Source: Candidatus Tenebribacter burtonii
Lineage (GTDB): Bacteria > Cloacimonadota > Cloacimonadia > Cloacimonadales > TCS61
Direction of reading: 5' to 3'
Length of the DNA stretch: 42,249 nucleotides
Assembly: GCA_030765625.1 (NCBI GenBank)
Contig: JAVCCF010000009.1
Span: 1-42,249 of the forward strand
Shown: positions 24,801 to 30,068 of the stretch, piece by piece
How positions within the stretch are numbered: position 1 is the stretch's first letter
Layout: every line of letters starts with the position of its first letter
Notes under the pieces: generated by a model
What the model saw: only the letters and a program-made list of their open reading frames with translations
The model's database searches: none
What the model was told of the DNA's origin: nothing
Translations under genes and position numbers: made by a program

Positions 24801-27800
24801 GGAATTGCACATAAACATCCGATATCCATTCCACATCATCACTTCCATTATAAACTTCTAATTCCAAATCCATAGTGGTTCCAGCAATAAATGTGCTTGG
24901 AGAACTATGCATCCAAGAACCGGTAAGATTATCACCAGGTGACAGTGGCGGTGCAGTATAAGTAAGAACCGGAACAATAAGTGGATCCGTATTACAAACA
25001 AGTGTTGCGGTATCAAGGTTCACTCCGGAATGAGCGTCATCATAATCAACTCTAACTGTATAGGTTGTACCTTCTATCATATCCACTGCATCTGCAACAG
25101 GAGCTTGAATTACTATTGTTGGATCGGTAAAATCCACAAAAATCATGCGTGTTTCTGAAATACTGTATTCGTGTCCGGCAACCGGATCGAATCCTAACTC
25201 AATAGTAACAGGAATGCCAATAGCATCACCACTAACGAGGCCAAGATCAGCAAATCCGGTAAATGTTACACCTTCCCATACAGCAGTATGAGGGCCAATA
25301 CCTGTAGTAACTCCAGTTGTGTTAAGAGTTCCGATAGTATCAATACCTGTAAAGGCACTAAAATCTGCAGAATATGTGATCTCATCAACGAAATCTCCAA
25401 GCTCAGGCATTAATCCGGGATAACCTGTGAAGGTTACGCCGAAATCAAATGTAGTAACACCAGTGATAGCAGGATCACCAACATGCGTGGTTGAAACATT
25501 ATAAAGGAATGACATATCTGTAATAACAGGCTCATTCTTCAAGATCATTAATTTTACAAAAGCCTCAGATGAGTCTTCATAGTATGTATCGGCATCAAAA
25601 GGATAAGGTGGAGAATTTGTTCTATTTGGATTTTCACCACCATCAGCATCTAAAGCACGAAGAACCAGAATTGCATCAAGATCTTCATCTAATGTGCTAA
25701 GACCCGAAAGCGCTATATAAAACTCAAACTCTGTGTAACCTTCCCATCCATTTACAGTTGATAATGCACCTATAGGATTAATGCCAGTGATAGTAGCTGT
25801 AACAACAGCATCTGATGGGTCTGTTCCTACAATGTCATTACCATCAATATCGCATATTCCCACACTCCATAATTCTAGGAGATCATCTGCGCCAAATGAG
25901 GCAAGCAGTGGTTCGGTAGTAGTGATAGTGAAACTAAATGTAGGATCACCTGCACTAACAGCAATCTCGGCAATATTAAGATGACCGGCATAGGCAGGAT
26001 CAGGAGTACCGTCACCATCCATATCCCATTCTATTAATGGAGAGCCGTCTTCATTTAGAATTCCAGGGTTCGTATTATCTACATAAATGTTTGTAAAAGC
26101 TGTAGTAGATGGAGGAGCAAGATATCCAGTATCTCCAAATCCATCAATAACAAGTGCCAAATCTACATCTAAAGTGGCAGTTTCTTTTGCCGGGATCATC
26201 AGAGCATAAGCGTCATCCAAGCCGGTAAATATAAATGGACCTTCTGTAATTGCCGCCCAAGGTGAACTAACATCTCCGGTTTGAGTATAAACCAGACTGT
26301 TAAGCGGGTTGCTTACAGTAAGCGTCCATGTATAATCTGTATTTGCTTCAGCAATTTCAAATCCAATTAGAGATTCTTCATCATTACCGTCATTTGCCGG
26401 ATTTGATGAAGAGTTATAAGCCCAGAGAGGATCTCCGGGAGAGATAAATTGAGGAGCTGTAGTAATAGTTGGATCGATCACCGGCCAAAGTGGTTCCGGT
26501 GGAATGATCAGATTAAATTCGTCAGTATCAACCGAAGGTACACCAACGACATCAGCACCATAAACTAAAACTGTTAGATTGCCAACACCAATTTGATATT
26601 CTACTCCGGGATCTAAAGCAGCATCATCTTCACCAAAGTCAGAAGTCACATCCCAGCTAACAGTTAAGACATTACCAACAAAATCACCAGGTAAGGATGT
26701 TAATAAACCTAAATCAAGAGCTGAGGCATCAATTGTTAAGCTGTCAACATTAGCAATATCAGCAACTGTAATGTCAAATGTTACAATATCATCAGTATCA
26801 TAATATAATTCGTTTGGAGGTGCATCATAATATGAATCTACATAGAAATTATGATCACCATCTCCAGCATAGGGAGCTAATTCACTTGTGCCTCCATCAT
26901 GTTCGGAAGTAATAAGAATAGCTGTAATTTCCGGTGCAGTAAAATATTCATTTACTATAGAAATAGGTTTAGGACCTGAAGTCTCAATATTTCCAGAATT
27001 ATCCTGAATAAAGGCGGTTACAGTGTAATCACCTTCAGGGAATAAAAATGGATAACTGCCAGTTAATGGATTCCATTGGAAAGATCCAGTTTCTCCCACA
27101 GAACTAAAAGCCTCTGAATAATTAATAGTATAATCTACATCTGTTGGATCGGTATCTTGATCGAAAGAAGTACTCCCTTGATCACCAAACGAGCCTTGGA
27201 AATAATGAGGGCTGGTATAACCGCTTACTGCACTTTCTACCGTAACCCAATATTTCACAAATTCATGTCTTTCGATAGCTGTATTTTCTACAAACCAGCG
27301 GTCAAGACCAAATTGGAAATAGACCACATCAGATGAGGTCATTATATCACCAGCAGATTCAGTATCATCATTATCTACATCATTAACAAAACGATTAATA
27401 GTATCTGTTTCAGAACCATAGGCAATATTGTGAATAGAAATACCTGCAACAGTTTGATTAATATTAGGAACAAATATAGGTGGAGTATTATCAAGCACTG
27501 CCTGTACTTTATTTATAGCTGTAATACCATCAGCTATAACTGCAACTCCAATTGGCGCTTGACCCACAATCGCTTCGTTGCCGCCATCATCTTGAATACT
27601 TACAAGAGTAAAACCGTAAACACTTTCTGCTTGTGGAGTTCCTAAATATTCTCCATCCCAGGCAAAGGTAATTACATCGCCGACCGCAGATATAATATCA
27701 GTGCTTGTATATGTTATATCTCCAATAAGTGCATCGGTATCGGGTATATTTATACGAATAACAAAACTTGATGCTTCACCTGGAAGACCCCAATCTGGAA

Positions 27801-29421
27801 TTGTTAAATCCATTTCCAGAACATCAGGAGTATCCCAATATGAACCAACAACAGTGGATACAGGTGAAAATCTTAAATAGCCTGTATCATCAATATCTGC
27901 GGCTCCGGTTAAATCTGGGTATTCGCCGTCAACAGCAAAATCATCTCCGGTAGATGTATCTTCTATACCCGAAGGGGTTGTGGCAGAGTTACTACTGTAA
28001 TCTACCAGAGTTACATCAATTGCCAGATCGGCAATATAACCGCCAGTAACATCGCCTTCTTCTATCGTGTAACTGGCATAAATAATAGAATCGCCACCTA
28101 CAACGGCTTTTAATCCAGGTACAGCTATTCCACCGCCAATTGGTGAAAAATCAAAAGTTCCAGTCCACACATTAATACCAGCAGCACCAAAATTAAAAAT
28201 TGCTGTTGCCACATCTCCAATTCCTGCTGTTGCACCTATAACGTCAGGAACAACTCCACCAACTTGGAAGTAAGCCCAATTATTAACATCAGGAAGCGGA
28301 ATTGTAGGGGGTGAATTATCAATAAGAAAACTTGAAGCTATTTGGCTGGTTGCATTATTACCCACATCATCATATATTGTTACGTCTGGTGTCCAATATA
28401 CGCCATCTAAAGAACCTTGTACCAGTTGTCGGTCATCGTATCCTAATAGGTCTACGGGAGGTCCTGCAGGGCCAAAATCTGTTGCAATAAAATTGCCAAA
28501 AAATTCAGAAGTTTGGATTCTCCATTCAGCAATATCAGTAAATACTGCGTTATATGTTCCTTGTACGTATCGTACGGTATCCGGATTACTGGCATTAAAA
28601 TCAGCAATACCATTTCCATCATCATCGTATATTAAAAATAATGAGCCCCAAGCATCTGGTGAAGGGTTTACATTATCTATAGTAAATGGAGTAGTTGCGT
28701 CAGTAGCGGAAGAAATATTATCTAAAACAAAATTACCGGCATCATCTGTAACTTTTAGTTCCGGATTCCAAATAACATTATTTAGACTTCCTGCAATAAG
28801 GGTATTGGTAGAACCACTTAGTGATACGGTAAAAAAATTAGCGTCAAATTCAGTTGTTGAGATTAGCCAGGTTTCTCCATCATCAGATGATACGGTACCA
28901 GCAAAATAAGTTACCTGATCTGAAGCTCCATTAGAAATATCTGCTATTGTGGCTCCCGAAAGTTCACTGTCATCATCAGCAAGGTATAATGTACCAACTG
29001 TAACAATTACTGGTAATATATTATCAACAGTTAAAAGTGCATTGTCTAGCATATAGGTATTACCAGAAGTATTATACGCAATAACTGACACAGTTTGATT
29101 TACAGTATCAATGCCACCTGCAATTACTGTATAGGTATATGTCCAAATACCGATCGAACCACTCATAACAAATGTTCCGGCACCGCCAAGGCTAGTAAGG
29201 TTAGCGGTAGCAGCAGTTATTTGGTCAGGACCCCCATAATCTGGGTCTACCAATGTAACTGTTACTTGTGTTCCTATAATAGCAGTTGAACCAGTAGTTC
29301 CCCAATTTGTTATACCAACATAAATATGATCTGCTGAAATAGCTGGTACTGCAGCAAATAAGCCTGCAGTACTAATCAATAAGACAAGAATTGTAACAAA
29401 AAATTTACTTTTCGTTTTCAT
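6877..29421 (-). CDS. Giant secreted multi-Ig-like repeat surface protein (7,514 aa) with C-terminal type-IX-like/FlgD-Ig-like sorting domain
   Basis: Signal peptide MKTKSKFFVTILVLLISTAGLFAA. More than 20 inter-domain linkers of type [IV]DNTxP (LIDNSPPT, YVDNQAPSV, HIDNTAPTA, YLDNEAPAV). C-terminus HFYPNPVQAGNSGTFAMVWANSG...ISIQIFDFSGKLVRTL...GTKLARGAYFARITVNNGHQDYIKIVKVAIQ. SD AAGGAG before the ATG. Uninterrupted over 22.5 kb. Confidence 0.93.
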   Translation of the reverse strand: MKTKSKFFVTILVLLISTAGLFAAVPAISADHIYVGITNWGTTGSTAIIGTQVTVTLVDPDYGGPDQITAATANLTSLGGAGTFVMSGSIGIWTYTYTVIAGGIDTVNQTVSVIAYNTSGNTYMLDNALLTVDNILPVIVTVGTLYLADDDSELSGATIADISNGASDQVTYFAGTVSSDDGETWLISTTEFDANFFTVSLSGSTNTLIAGSLNNVIWNPELKVTDDAGNFVLDNISSATDATTPFTIDNVNPSPDAWGSLFLIYDDDGNGIADFNASNPDTVRYVQGTYNAVFTDIAEWRIQTSEFFGNFIATDFGPAGPPVDLLGYDDRQLVQGSLDGVYWTPDVTIYDDVGNNATSQIASSFLIDNSPPTIPLPDVNNWAYFQVGGVVPDVIGATAGIGDVATAIFNFGAAGINVWTGTFDFSPIGGGIAVPGLKAVVGGDSIIYASYTIEEGDVTGGYIADLAIDVTLVDYSSNSATTPSGIEDTSTGDDFAVDGEYPDLTGAADIDDTGYLRFSPVSTVVGSYWDTPDVLEMDLTIPDWGLPGEASSFVIRINIPDTDALIGDITYTSTDIISAVGDVITFAWDGEYLGTPQAESVYGFTLVSIQDDGGNEAIVGQAPIGVAVIADGITAINKVQAVLDNTPPIFVPNINQTVAGISIHNIAYGSETDTINRFVNDVDNDDTESAGDIMTSSDVVYFQFGLDRWFVENTAIERHEFVKYWVTVESAVSGYTSPHYFQGSFGDQGSTSFDQDTDPTDVDYTINYSEAFSSVGETGSFQWNPLTGSYPFLFPEGDYTVTAFIQDNSGNIETSGPKPISIVNEYFTAPEITAILITSEHDGGTSELAPYAGDGDHNFYVDSYYDAPPNELYYDTDDIVTFDITVADIANVDSLTIDASALDLGLLTSLPGDFVGNVLTVSWDVTSDFGEDDAALDPGVEYQIGVGNLTVLVYGADVVGVPSVDTDEFNLIIPPEPLWPVIDPTITTAPQFISPGDPLWAYNSSSNPANDGNDEESLIGFEIAEANTDYTWTLTVSNPLNSLVYTQTGDVSSPWAAITEGPFIFTGLDDAYALMIPAKETATLDVDLALVIDGFGDTGYLAPPSTTAFTNIYVDNTNPGILNEDGSPLIEWDMDGDGTPDPAYAGHLNIAEIAVSAGDPTFSFTITTTEPLLASFGADDLLELWSVGICDIDGNDIVGTDPSDAVVTATITGINPIGALSTVNGWEGYTEFEFYIALSGLSTLDEDLDAILVLRALDADGGENPNRTNSPPYPFDADTYYEDSSEAFVKLMILKNEPVITDMSFLYNVSTTHVGDPAITGVTTFDFGVTFTGYPGLMPELGDFVDEITYSADFSAFTGIDTIGTLNTTGVTTGIGPHTAVWEGVTFTGFADLGLVSGDAIGIPVTIELGFDPVAGHEYSISETRMIFVDFTDPTIVIQAPVADAVDMIEGTTYTVRVDYDDAHSGVNLDTATLVCNTDPLIVPVLTYTAPPLSPGDNLTGSWMHSSPSTFIAGTTMDLELEVYNGSDDVEWISDVYVQFPLGVTVNAATNIIGGTYYYELTYDGATGDGASIHWFDNDGGYGNILNGESAFTTVNITIDPAFAGDIVLNYQYDGDIWGSEPHTITGSTYLTQEYYTLWEVTILADYPTRILDFTATIEDKVANENSDTVTWDIGPIPLLTALDITNNTVPAVPYWLKSGQEANLTFDLTDSERIDSLDISLNTDFYYGTITYLAGEILTIPDTELDEDANSIILEAVNSNSLPHLAEVIATVTIYHEYDHSLDFTTEVSDGALQIDIVEPVISAITFDQDLYPVILITANVIDPEAEVDIGDIYLDLTTIDINFNGNPDTYVEGLATWSIDVTGLTPHTEVNDGIITVTATDKVGNGEASLTKQVDTQPTVSSLLFYVNGEVSDVIPLDNSTSEVTIEAVITAITDHLDPWDIDLSIDYMAIDITVPDPTLIGTPVDNLDGTSTYTYGWDESAIDYVAIAALEFLAGYEVIPFQLYVESRYGFEADPYPYNRDIIVLDNYEVAIYGEVPEMDYSGIDPDGWFAPEHNVISEYLVMSTLPVINIKADFDYIIDNVPEIWTLPDNVTITDEGIWVHIGSDSTLVTIYTHFAEWDIIPDFQSVWNAYEDGELVPIDFQYDDPFSTGLLASLEEIQVDLEVPKYMDTYGIGNMTTYSELSMSTIAPLDYEVEFALSVDPGDLSITWLEGAIYLETYIEDYFGVGFDTLATTIPTVPAGWSIAIHSYPTVDKAIWEITADDSFAVNDGSSLVVQLEKVEDLVGHYNYAVGGNSTSSRYEEVGPTITMHFVAEYNDVNIEFLQVFQIDDAAGNYGEYTDTTTSPYLRAEGRVGIALELTDNFSDDVTITVEHLYVLEDYFQGDADDTWVELAYNGTEGVYYLDGTLFVDASIPEGPLPFKYKINYRIDYTDPTRPSTYQEYISGDVDGYIIIDNTSPEFVFNGIHIWSETLGYSEEGYVNPGDTLGVLEITFDDVSGFDDPLTKPTVEIEDLYKFADIVSSGYTVYGFDNIAIVDPADIVYTGGHWVATLDSLHITLHLDGDEITSQLITVTLTDVVGNDPTVADRFVEITGDGPIFPVIRRAELFTELPEGDILTNYISHGVPAEVKVYITCEYEAFIEEIWIDAIPGVTIGAAVIDTTSLYYCQWVATFPVIADDTINSETVLDFTVHTKRNPFGAIPVFNDELSWEVVVDGISFDIDNVEIYANPYDVDGIINPDEESFTVEADFTLVNEIYGLNIDSWDLNDWFVLENGSLTVLDSYTNAPIITGTGTDRHAVWTVLATELDVGVASMVAADLNINYRNIYGHTKDHIIEFDIDNEEPVPDFEAVVYGYPPTDLIDDTDWTSIRIPIADPDIVEGVVDGSGLRDATMEIVARPETPVDPAVLADLNAGFVLDLVDGYVELSFTTYSAHNLAEGYYDINITTEDFVVNTGEFTEPLFYTWAPAEIMVFVDELQDYAFNTSDDDVHLLRALVSDPLSMVNHVDFKLYFDTDNSGEYEFENDADWTGDLFSVEGLPDYTVPYEAVWDVLADNPDMLERYNYTDTLAAHYGLDATRRWFLRAEVTSNAADAVTDTIISVMVTDNIAPVPEDVTIPDPIYYDYYVPSLNVATFTADCGLWPDADYIEFVITGDGYTETLIGDLPTNPVGQTASVDWDYDGEVVPGDFTLDVIAYDYVGNASEADSYDFTIGTYASQIYYGLTLWNFDVPNWDDATLISDGEEFGPDNPITDLYNLRIDAEFNNLDGAASIGFWYTKIDNATGDTLGVYPVTNNTIINPDFPEDASYIPIAQISGTTVRIVPTEDIYTNGGNYDGTDYIYEFFVVITDEHLGALPPHVNSHDAWMQVDYLAPTVVFNEGTEFVTWSQGNIYEFGYIDDDLDTTSPYLEWSFDGADAWIEAIVGVNVNGIDSTIVYTNWETEGGSIAAYVGGSFEGDVYLRATIEDNVGNVTVVDIVDPVYVDNQAPSVPITEVAYGDFNSPTSTLHELVGNEIEIIYNPLIDPQGSQLKMRVHQDDVDPLDLLSTTAIGEEWDDIPAWITDPVTDLSSPLMLYHGYSADEGPEGIMWDEGLLYDHEADEYGYYGFDILYQGLDVEEGYHYYAFVANDFRGNLEGDAVADSNGIAFDGTLTDEELTAMYDLKVYIYSDEVVTDIISHGTGDIVGEYLNLAGDITKGDEYVDEVRFEYYADGSWQEISTTPPVEDPVIYMHLYRDELPGYDDLSFVPGIHLYNGSVELVELTWNGVDAWEDEIILSAAATYDDIKFAADLNDNGVIDGNELAEAFVHPNGFEEIITSPYMAYLNTELLIDGIYSFRVVALDEFGVVLYDILAEITDLHIDNTAPTAVMNTITSVEIIQPGSTLHMITDVDGLLVADEDIIRVEYQYSGQDTVDINGIPTQNRQWISLGGSDEISGEYLVDWDVADPINDGIDNDGDGFIDEDDEEDAMYFLRSYAYDVAGNYGISEEYILNVDGSFAEMEITYINGDLAANYYIVDSSEELLTIRAFDITPFDFDLAVTALFEYRAVTEPASEWIEIDDVATTVDYTEVTLDASGLTEGYYEFKVTATDEIGNTDDDPGIVTIIYDDVTAPELTFLSVDGIDLVSDLYVFAQSTTDNNLIVGLAEVLDVATVTFEYSVDDVNWVNINSVAVTPPDNGMFEVESGEWTLPAGFDHIYLRALGEDYQGNDNYTALAELYLDNEAPAVSVIVSPLETYEDNLTMNVENDSILFNMTYVNDALHPAINDIAYIEGRIYDSEGDITKFATSTGVDGIVDLLTFLEVHFDEISDGIYGVEVTAVDFAGNSTTITPEEYEALYLDRTAPAELVLTSSSHPNWVAVYDETIDFELSYYELIGVDIADPISVQIVYDEATTVIDTVMTDISVDNVEGIVGFSWTPSEEMQQYLINGLESIPLSISIDIVDYLDHTGNLMILEPLFMTLQYGVPLATQMLVVEDEVLEETVSHYVNWNASPPEIDELIGGNEATIFAYIPHLAVLPIGVEFFYKGPGDVDFISFDEGDFSTPDNWTYIDFMQIYQAEVSGVWDTDDRVDGSYEIKAISYYDAGTSESIILLDLYRDMIIPVYSVKDTVGVILDTVERGESYDISIDSFDALLYPEIAVDMVHLVRYSYRFVDESQNPISGWMYFGDEEGTAIPDWIEAPFTLNWTVYPYYLFNEYIQIVIETEDIYGTTRTLQEFIANGGTTPIIHLEDNTGPEIFSITIPESITGPDVWISGETNVSVEAEIHTNVYPNDIDYVEFYHNSVLIGTDAEFTTGAIVTAGPFDFVVAVESGIEEILVKAYDIHENMSERLQLVGVDNDLPVITDIGYTIVYPEYITEGTIIQITADLSDAHSGLLAEDIFLEGYGITGSIAADSFDGVLAIWDELIEVPTNMNFITYTVNATDRVGLAAVPFTKSFDIGAVPTIVSTEIDNSTIGINDYMKDGDDLHVSLVLTDWERVDEVVITLNSDPVQSHTFTVITEELAHLFENVISTDVTVVASVVGGTVYHEETVTFESSDDILVDNDVPLGDMIVEKAGVEVTNLEREEVVLLNAQASDLLSGMNTVTYDYRMVDGEWIAITAIDVAPYTYEWEIPADLEYGAYYEFRATVTDIVLNTEEYVSNAYEVTDENTIITIVSVAGILPVNGQIPNRITGDIEIVTSVEGEEEQNGQNIPNIEYLVKTVESTDWRELDPLGIGGTTLTVNVDELASGEYHIGVAPHEALSENGALPVDFVLVTIDNDFEIEIISALPDTDGMFNGDQYLVEFSVVTDDEVDETSFMLEYRSDVNPEWIDLNIASAFIFNGDVYNVDLTDLDGIVPDGRYDFRFSVRDLAIVDGNVAEAIFTNVLYDTGVPEVNFVEVNEVTDFTDQVDIMIGQEVDVLAEAYDALGGQIYLEASGVERVVFSYSVQQGESFIIIGEDFEEPYETVWNTSGYLIDSYLLRATVYDNVGNESYEDILINMIPFAEPFAIISGFDFDEEYANVDKIFAVTKDCIDNLTDHVRFEFSLNGIDWEQFAETYEPIVTENEVDLWAADFNADNMGIPGNTIMLRAVAVKLNGVDTDVMPELTTTYSDDMGGMFILPTNEDAVIYYNDVVHIDQVVETVPFVTAMNEVLDASQVTVVELLEPIVNVGDPTNFTADVSIVVEPANAYGRNIDVWSVYLDDNEVQLEKATLRSYTLSAGSGSNGTMTSEDDTMTLNVPLDGGEGAIYFEPVHVDDELPILDYYFALSGQEAIMGSLGSAEETIASSDFTIALTGIVDDGDIFVTVNNEIQTDVDVVIEDDIALFSMVLQTGIYSIIQSVNVNLENEFVWADPEYINGTELWTMGGEGNDPIDFNFRAYTLYDPATGTYVVPSTDYLDISIFIDGIEIVHEDISFDDQFVTFYDIDDITGIYGVTILDGEILPEGLHVITSIVTMNGYSAIVEQSFYVDVNAPVISNPSVGQITAINRTVEATIIDLQTDLFDVELHFNSSYCDDLVINYENLIVTGDVISYEITMDELFTLGYDDGDVGEITVRWDAVNNVTLYNSLDVDYTVNLDGPAITFTGFENGWWLNPTNNTDLTFTVEVDEGNTMPHDGVWIELYEITNHCSSYPFQIMELDYINVNGNIYDYSVGFGQLLSPEATGVRLLVYAENNYAISTISEQTYSFDYSAPVVWAISPIGDGIDNDGDGLTNEDPINGINEDQDWVDENHNGIWDWVDLNGNGRFDPGEGELPIIDEDPLDFVADSLAYGTDIVIAVGFEDVPGFIKLTNQGGFGHQWYYTGASGIDAASVAVTLNGDPIEGEVTNGSFVHDAGNELYPGHYVVVATIADYVGNVGSVSYEFEIAGPAPTVQFIEPDAGWWLNAQNANTLSFTVDTFPEMTLAFDGVVANVYCEPDNIVIQGPITLSPNEDGIYEVVLNAGIVPTDQTAVRLQVFATNIWSNTSESNQSYGLDTQSPEITFVTPEDGEEFTINEVVNVLATFTDIVDTDDRNVGSGIMSAELTVTDPSGVSTVVTTVEDILSIELLVDNLAYGTYNVNLIVTDKVGNVSVEAITFVVITPLPTVIFNELNGGWWFNPAMNEAFTFTVTNPVEIDEVVVTFYGVPSGDILQGPQTLEPVSGTDYEVFLGATIPEECAGVTLEVVATNIYGATSTNSQAYSVDIQSPEITFVTPENGEEFNIAEVVSVLANFTDNISETDRNVGSGILSAVLTVTDPSGVPTVVTTGEDSQSIELLVEDLEYGTYNVNLVVTDKVGNVSAEAITFVVITPVPTVTFNELNGGWWFSPAMNEAFTFTVTNPVEIDEVVVTFYAVPSGDVLQGPQTLEPVSGNDYEVFLGATIPEECAGVTLEVVATNVYGATSTNSQAYSVDIQSPEITFVTPEDGEEFNIVEVVSVLVTFTDNISETDRNVGSGILSAVLTITDPSGEPTVVTTGEDVLLINTNVNDLAYGTYNVNLVVTDKVGNVSAEAITFVVIAPAPTAQFIEPNAGWWLNAQNANTLSFTVATIPEGTLAFDGVVANIYCEPDNMVIQGPTTVSPNEDGIYEIVLNAGIIPEGQTAVRLQVFATNIWGNTSESNQSYGIDTLSPVITFVSPEDGEEFNIGEVVSVLANFTDNVIARDRNAGSGIMSAELKITDPSGEFTIITTGEDVLSINTNVSDLQYGLYDIMLTVMDKVGNQAIETLSFNINAPAPSVNILGISSEMYTFGNIYNPGHTLVFDAEIVEVPSVEITDISLNIYRTYLEEGQLAEQLVEGDVAFVETITGITYSSIPTNLDGDIGLRYELSVIDEFGSNVTVSQSYTIDDLAPLLTIISPEIGYEVDLGGDEQVNVEIKATFEDAVAGINLSGLELIIDGVIISNDDPLIAITANMMTYNGYFGAGNHTIKLTAVDNVSNEEVIIWTFTVNEEIILVDAVLTSAHFYPNPVQAGNSGTFAMVWANSGLRNLNTANISIQIFDFSGKLVRTLNGTSDNAIAWDCKTNDGTKLARGAYFARITVNNGHQDYIKIVKVAIQ
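7849..8487 (-). repeat. Giant-protein repeat unit R4 (type A, 213 codons)
   Basis: PAPTAQFIEPNAGWWLNAQNANTLSFTV...SPVITFVSPEDGEEFNIGEVVSVLANFTD...; homologous to R1. Confidence 0.88.
8488..9111 (-). repeat. Giant-protein repeat unit R3 (type B, 208 codons)
   Basis: PVPTVTFNELNGGWWFSPAMNEAFTFTVTNPVEIDEVVVTFYAVPSGDVLQGPQTLEPVSG...; near-identical to R2 at DNA and protein level. Confidence 0.92.
9112..9735 (-). repeat. Giant-protein repeat unit R2 (type B, 208 codons)
   Basis: PLPTVIFNELNGGWWFNPAMNEAFTFTVTNPVEIDEVVVTFYGVPSGDILQGPQTLEPVSG...; near-identical to R3. Confidence 0.92.
9736..10374 (-). repeat. Giant-protein repeat unit R1 (type A, 213 codons)
   Basis: PAPTVQFIEPDAGWWLNAQNANTLSFTVDTFPEMTLAFDGVVANVYCEPDN...; homologous to R4. 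Confidence 0.9.
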
Positions 29422-29482
29422 AAATAATCTCCTTTTTTAATATTATTTTTTTAGTTTCAAACTTAAACATAGAAATTTTCAT
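29405..29482 (-). CDS. Putative 25-aa leader ORF overlapping the start of the giant gene
   Basis: GGAGG, 7 nt, then ATG; MKISMFKFETKKIILKKEIIYENEK with TAA at 29407-29405. Overlaps the giant CDS (start 29421) by 17 nt in another frame. Not in the ORF track because of its size. Confidence 0.45.
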   Translation of the reverse strand: MKISMFKFETKKIILKKEIIYENEK

Positions 29483-29700
29483 AAAATTTCCTCCAAATTT
29501 TCGATAGTATTATAATTTTTTTTATTTTTAAAGTAGAATTCCCCATAGTTAAGAAGAAGAAAATACGTACTTTTTCCATTTTTTATATGGATTTCTTTCA
29601 TTCGTTAAACCTTTTAATAATAGACATTTGTAAAACATAATTCAAAATTTGTAGACCTCCTAATTTGAAACTTACATTTTATTTTTAGTTTCTGGTGACA

Positions 29701-29729
29701 TTTAAATATTAGTTTTGAATAAACGTCAA
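29701..29729 (-). promoter_or_regulatory. Candidate sigma-70-type promoter of the giant-protein operon
   Basis: Minus strand TTGACG (29729-29724), 17-bp spacer, TTTAAA (29706-29701). Predicted 5' leader of roughly 270 nt. Confidence 0.5.
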
Positions 29730-29764
29730 GAAAAAAAACCGATGTAGTTATTTTATTAATCGGT
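29730..29764 (-). terminator. Candidate terminator just upstream of the giant-gene promoter
   Basis: Minus strand ACCGAT-N15-ATCGGT followed by TTTTTTTT. The stem is only 6 bp. Confidence 0.4.
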
Positions 29765-29856
29765 GTTTTCAGGAAGCAATAATTAGAAATATTTCCTGTC
29801 TAATCATGTTTTTACTCTTTAATTTATTAACACATTACCATTTCCAAAAAAAATAC

Positions 29857-29931
29857 CTCACCTCGATCCTCTCCTGCGAGGAGAATGAGAAAAGGATAAT
29901 TATTGTCATTCCCAACTCCGATTGGGAATCT
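29857..29931 (+). repeat. Dispersed intergenic repeat, copy 1
   Basis: CCTCACCTCGATCCTCTCCTGCGAGGAGA...CATTCCCAACTCCGATTGGGAATCT. The last 25 nt are identical to 31806-31830. Confidence 0.8.
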
Positions 29932-30068
29932 GTGATTTGAGAATTTATATATTAAGGAAATTCAAATTATTACTTATTATACTAATTATTATATAGGTTT
30001 TTGCATAATAAAGTGTTTTTTATCATCCTGCCTTCCCCGGTGGAATGGGTAGATTTATAATAATTTAA

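Noticed and set aside
6877-29421. Numerous plus-strand ORFs of 60-140 aa inside the giant gene (for example 12177-12452, 13262-13585, 15493-15885, 19330-19698, 28493-28909)
   Set aside because: They are antisense to a clearly coding frame and have low-complexity composition expected from the reverse complement of Ile/Asp/Thr-rich repeats. No recognisable domains.
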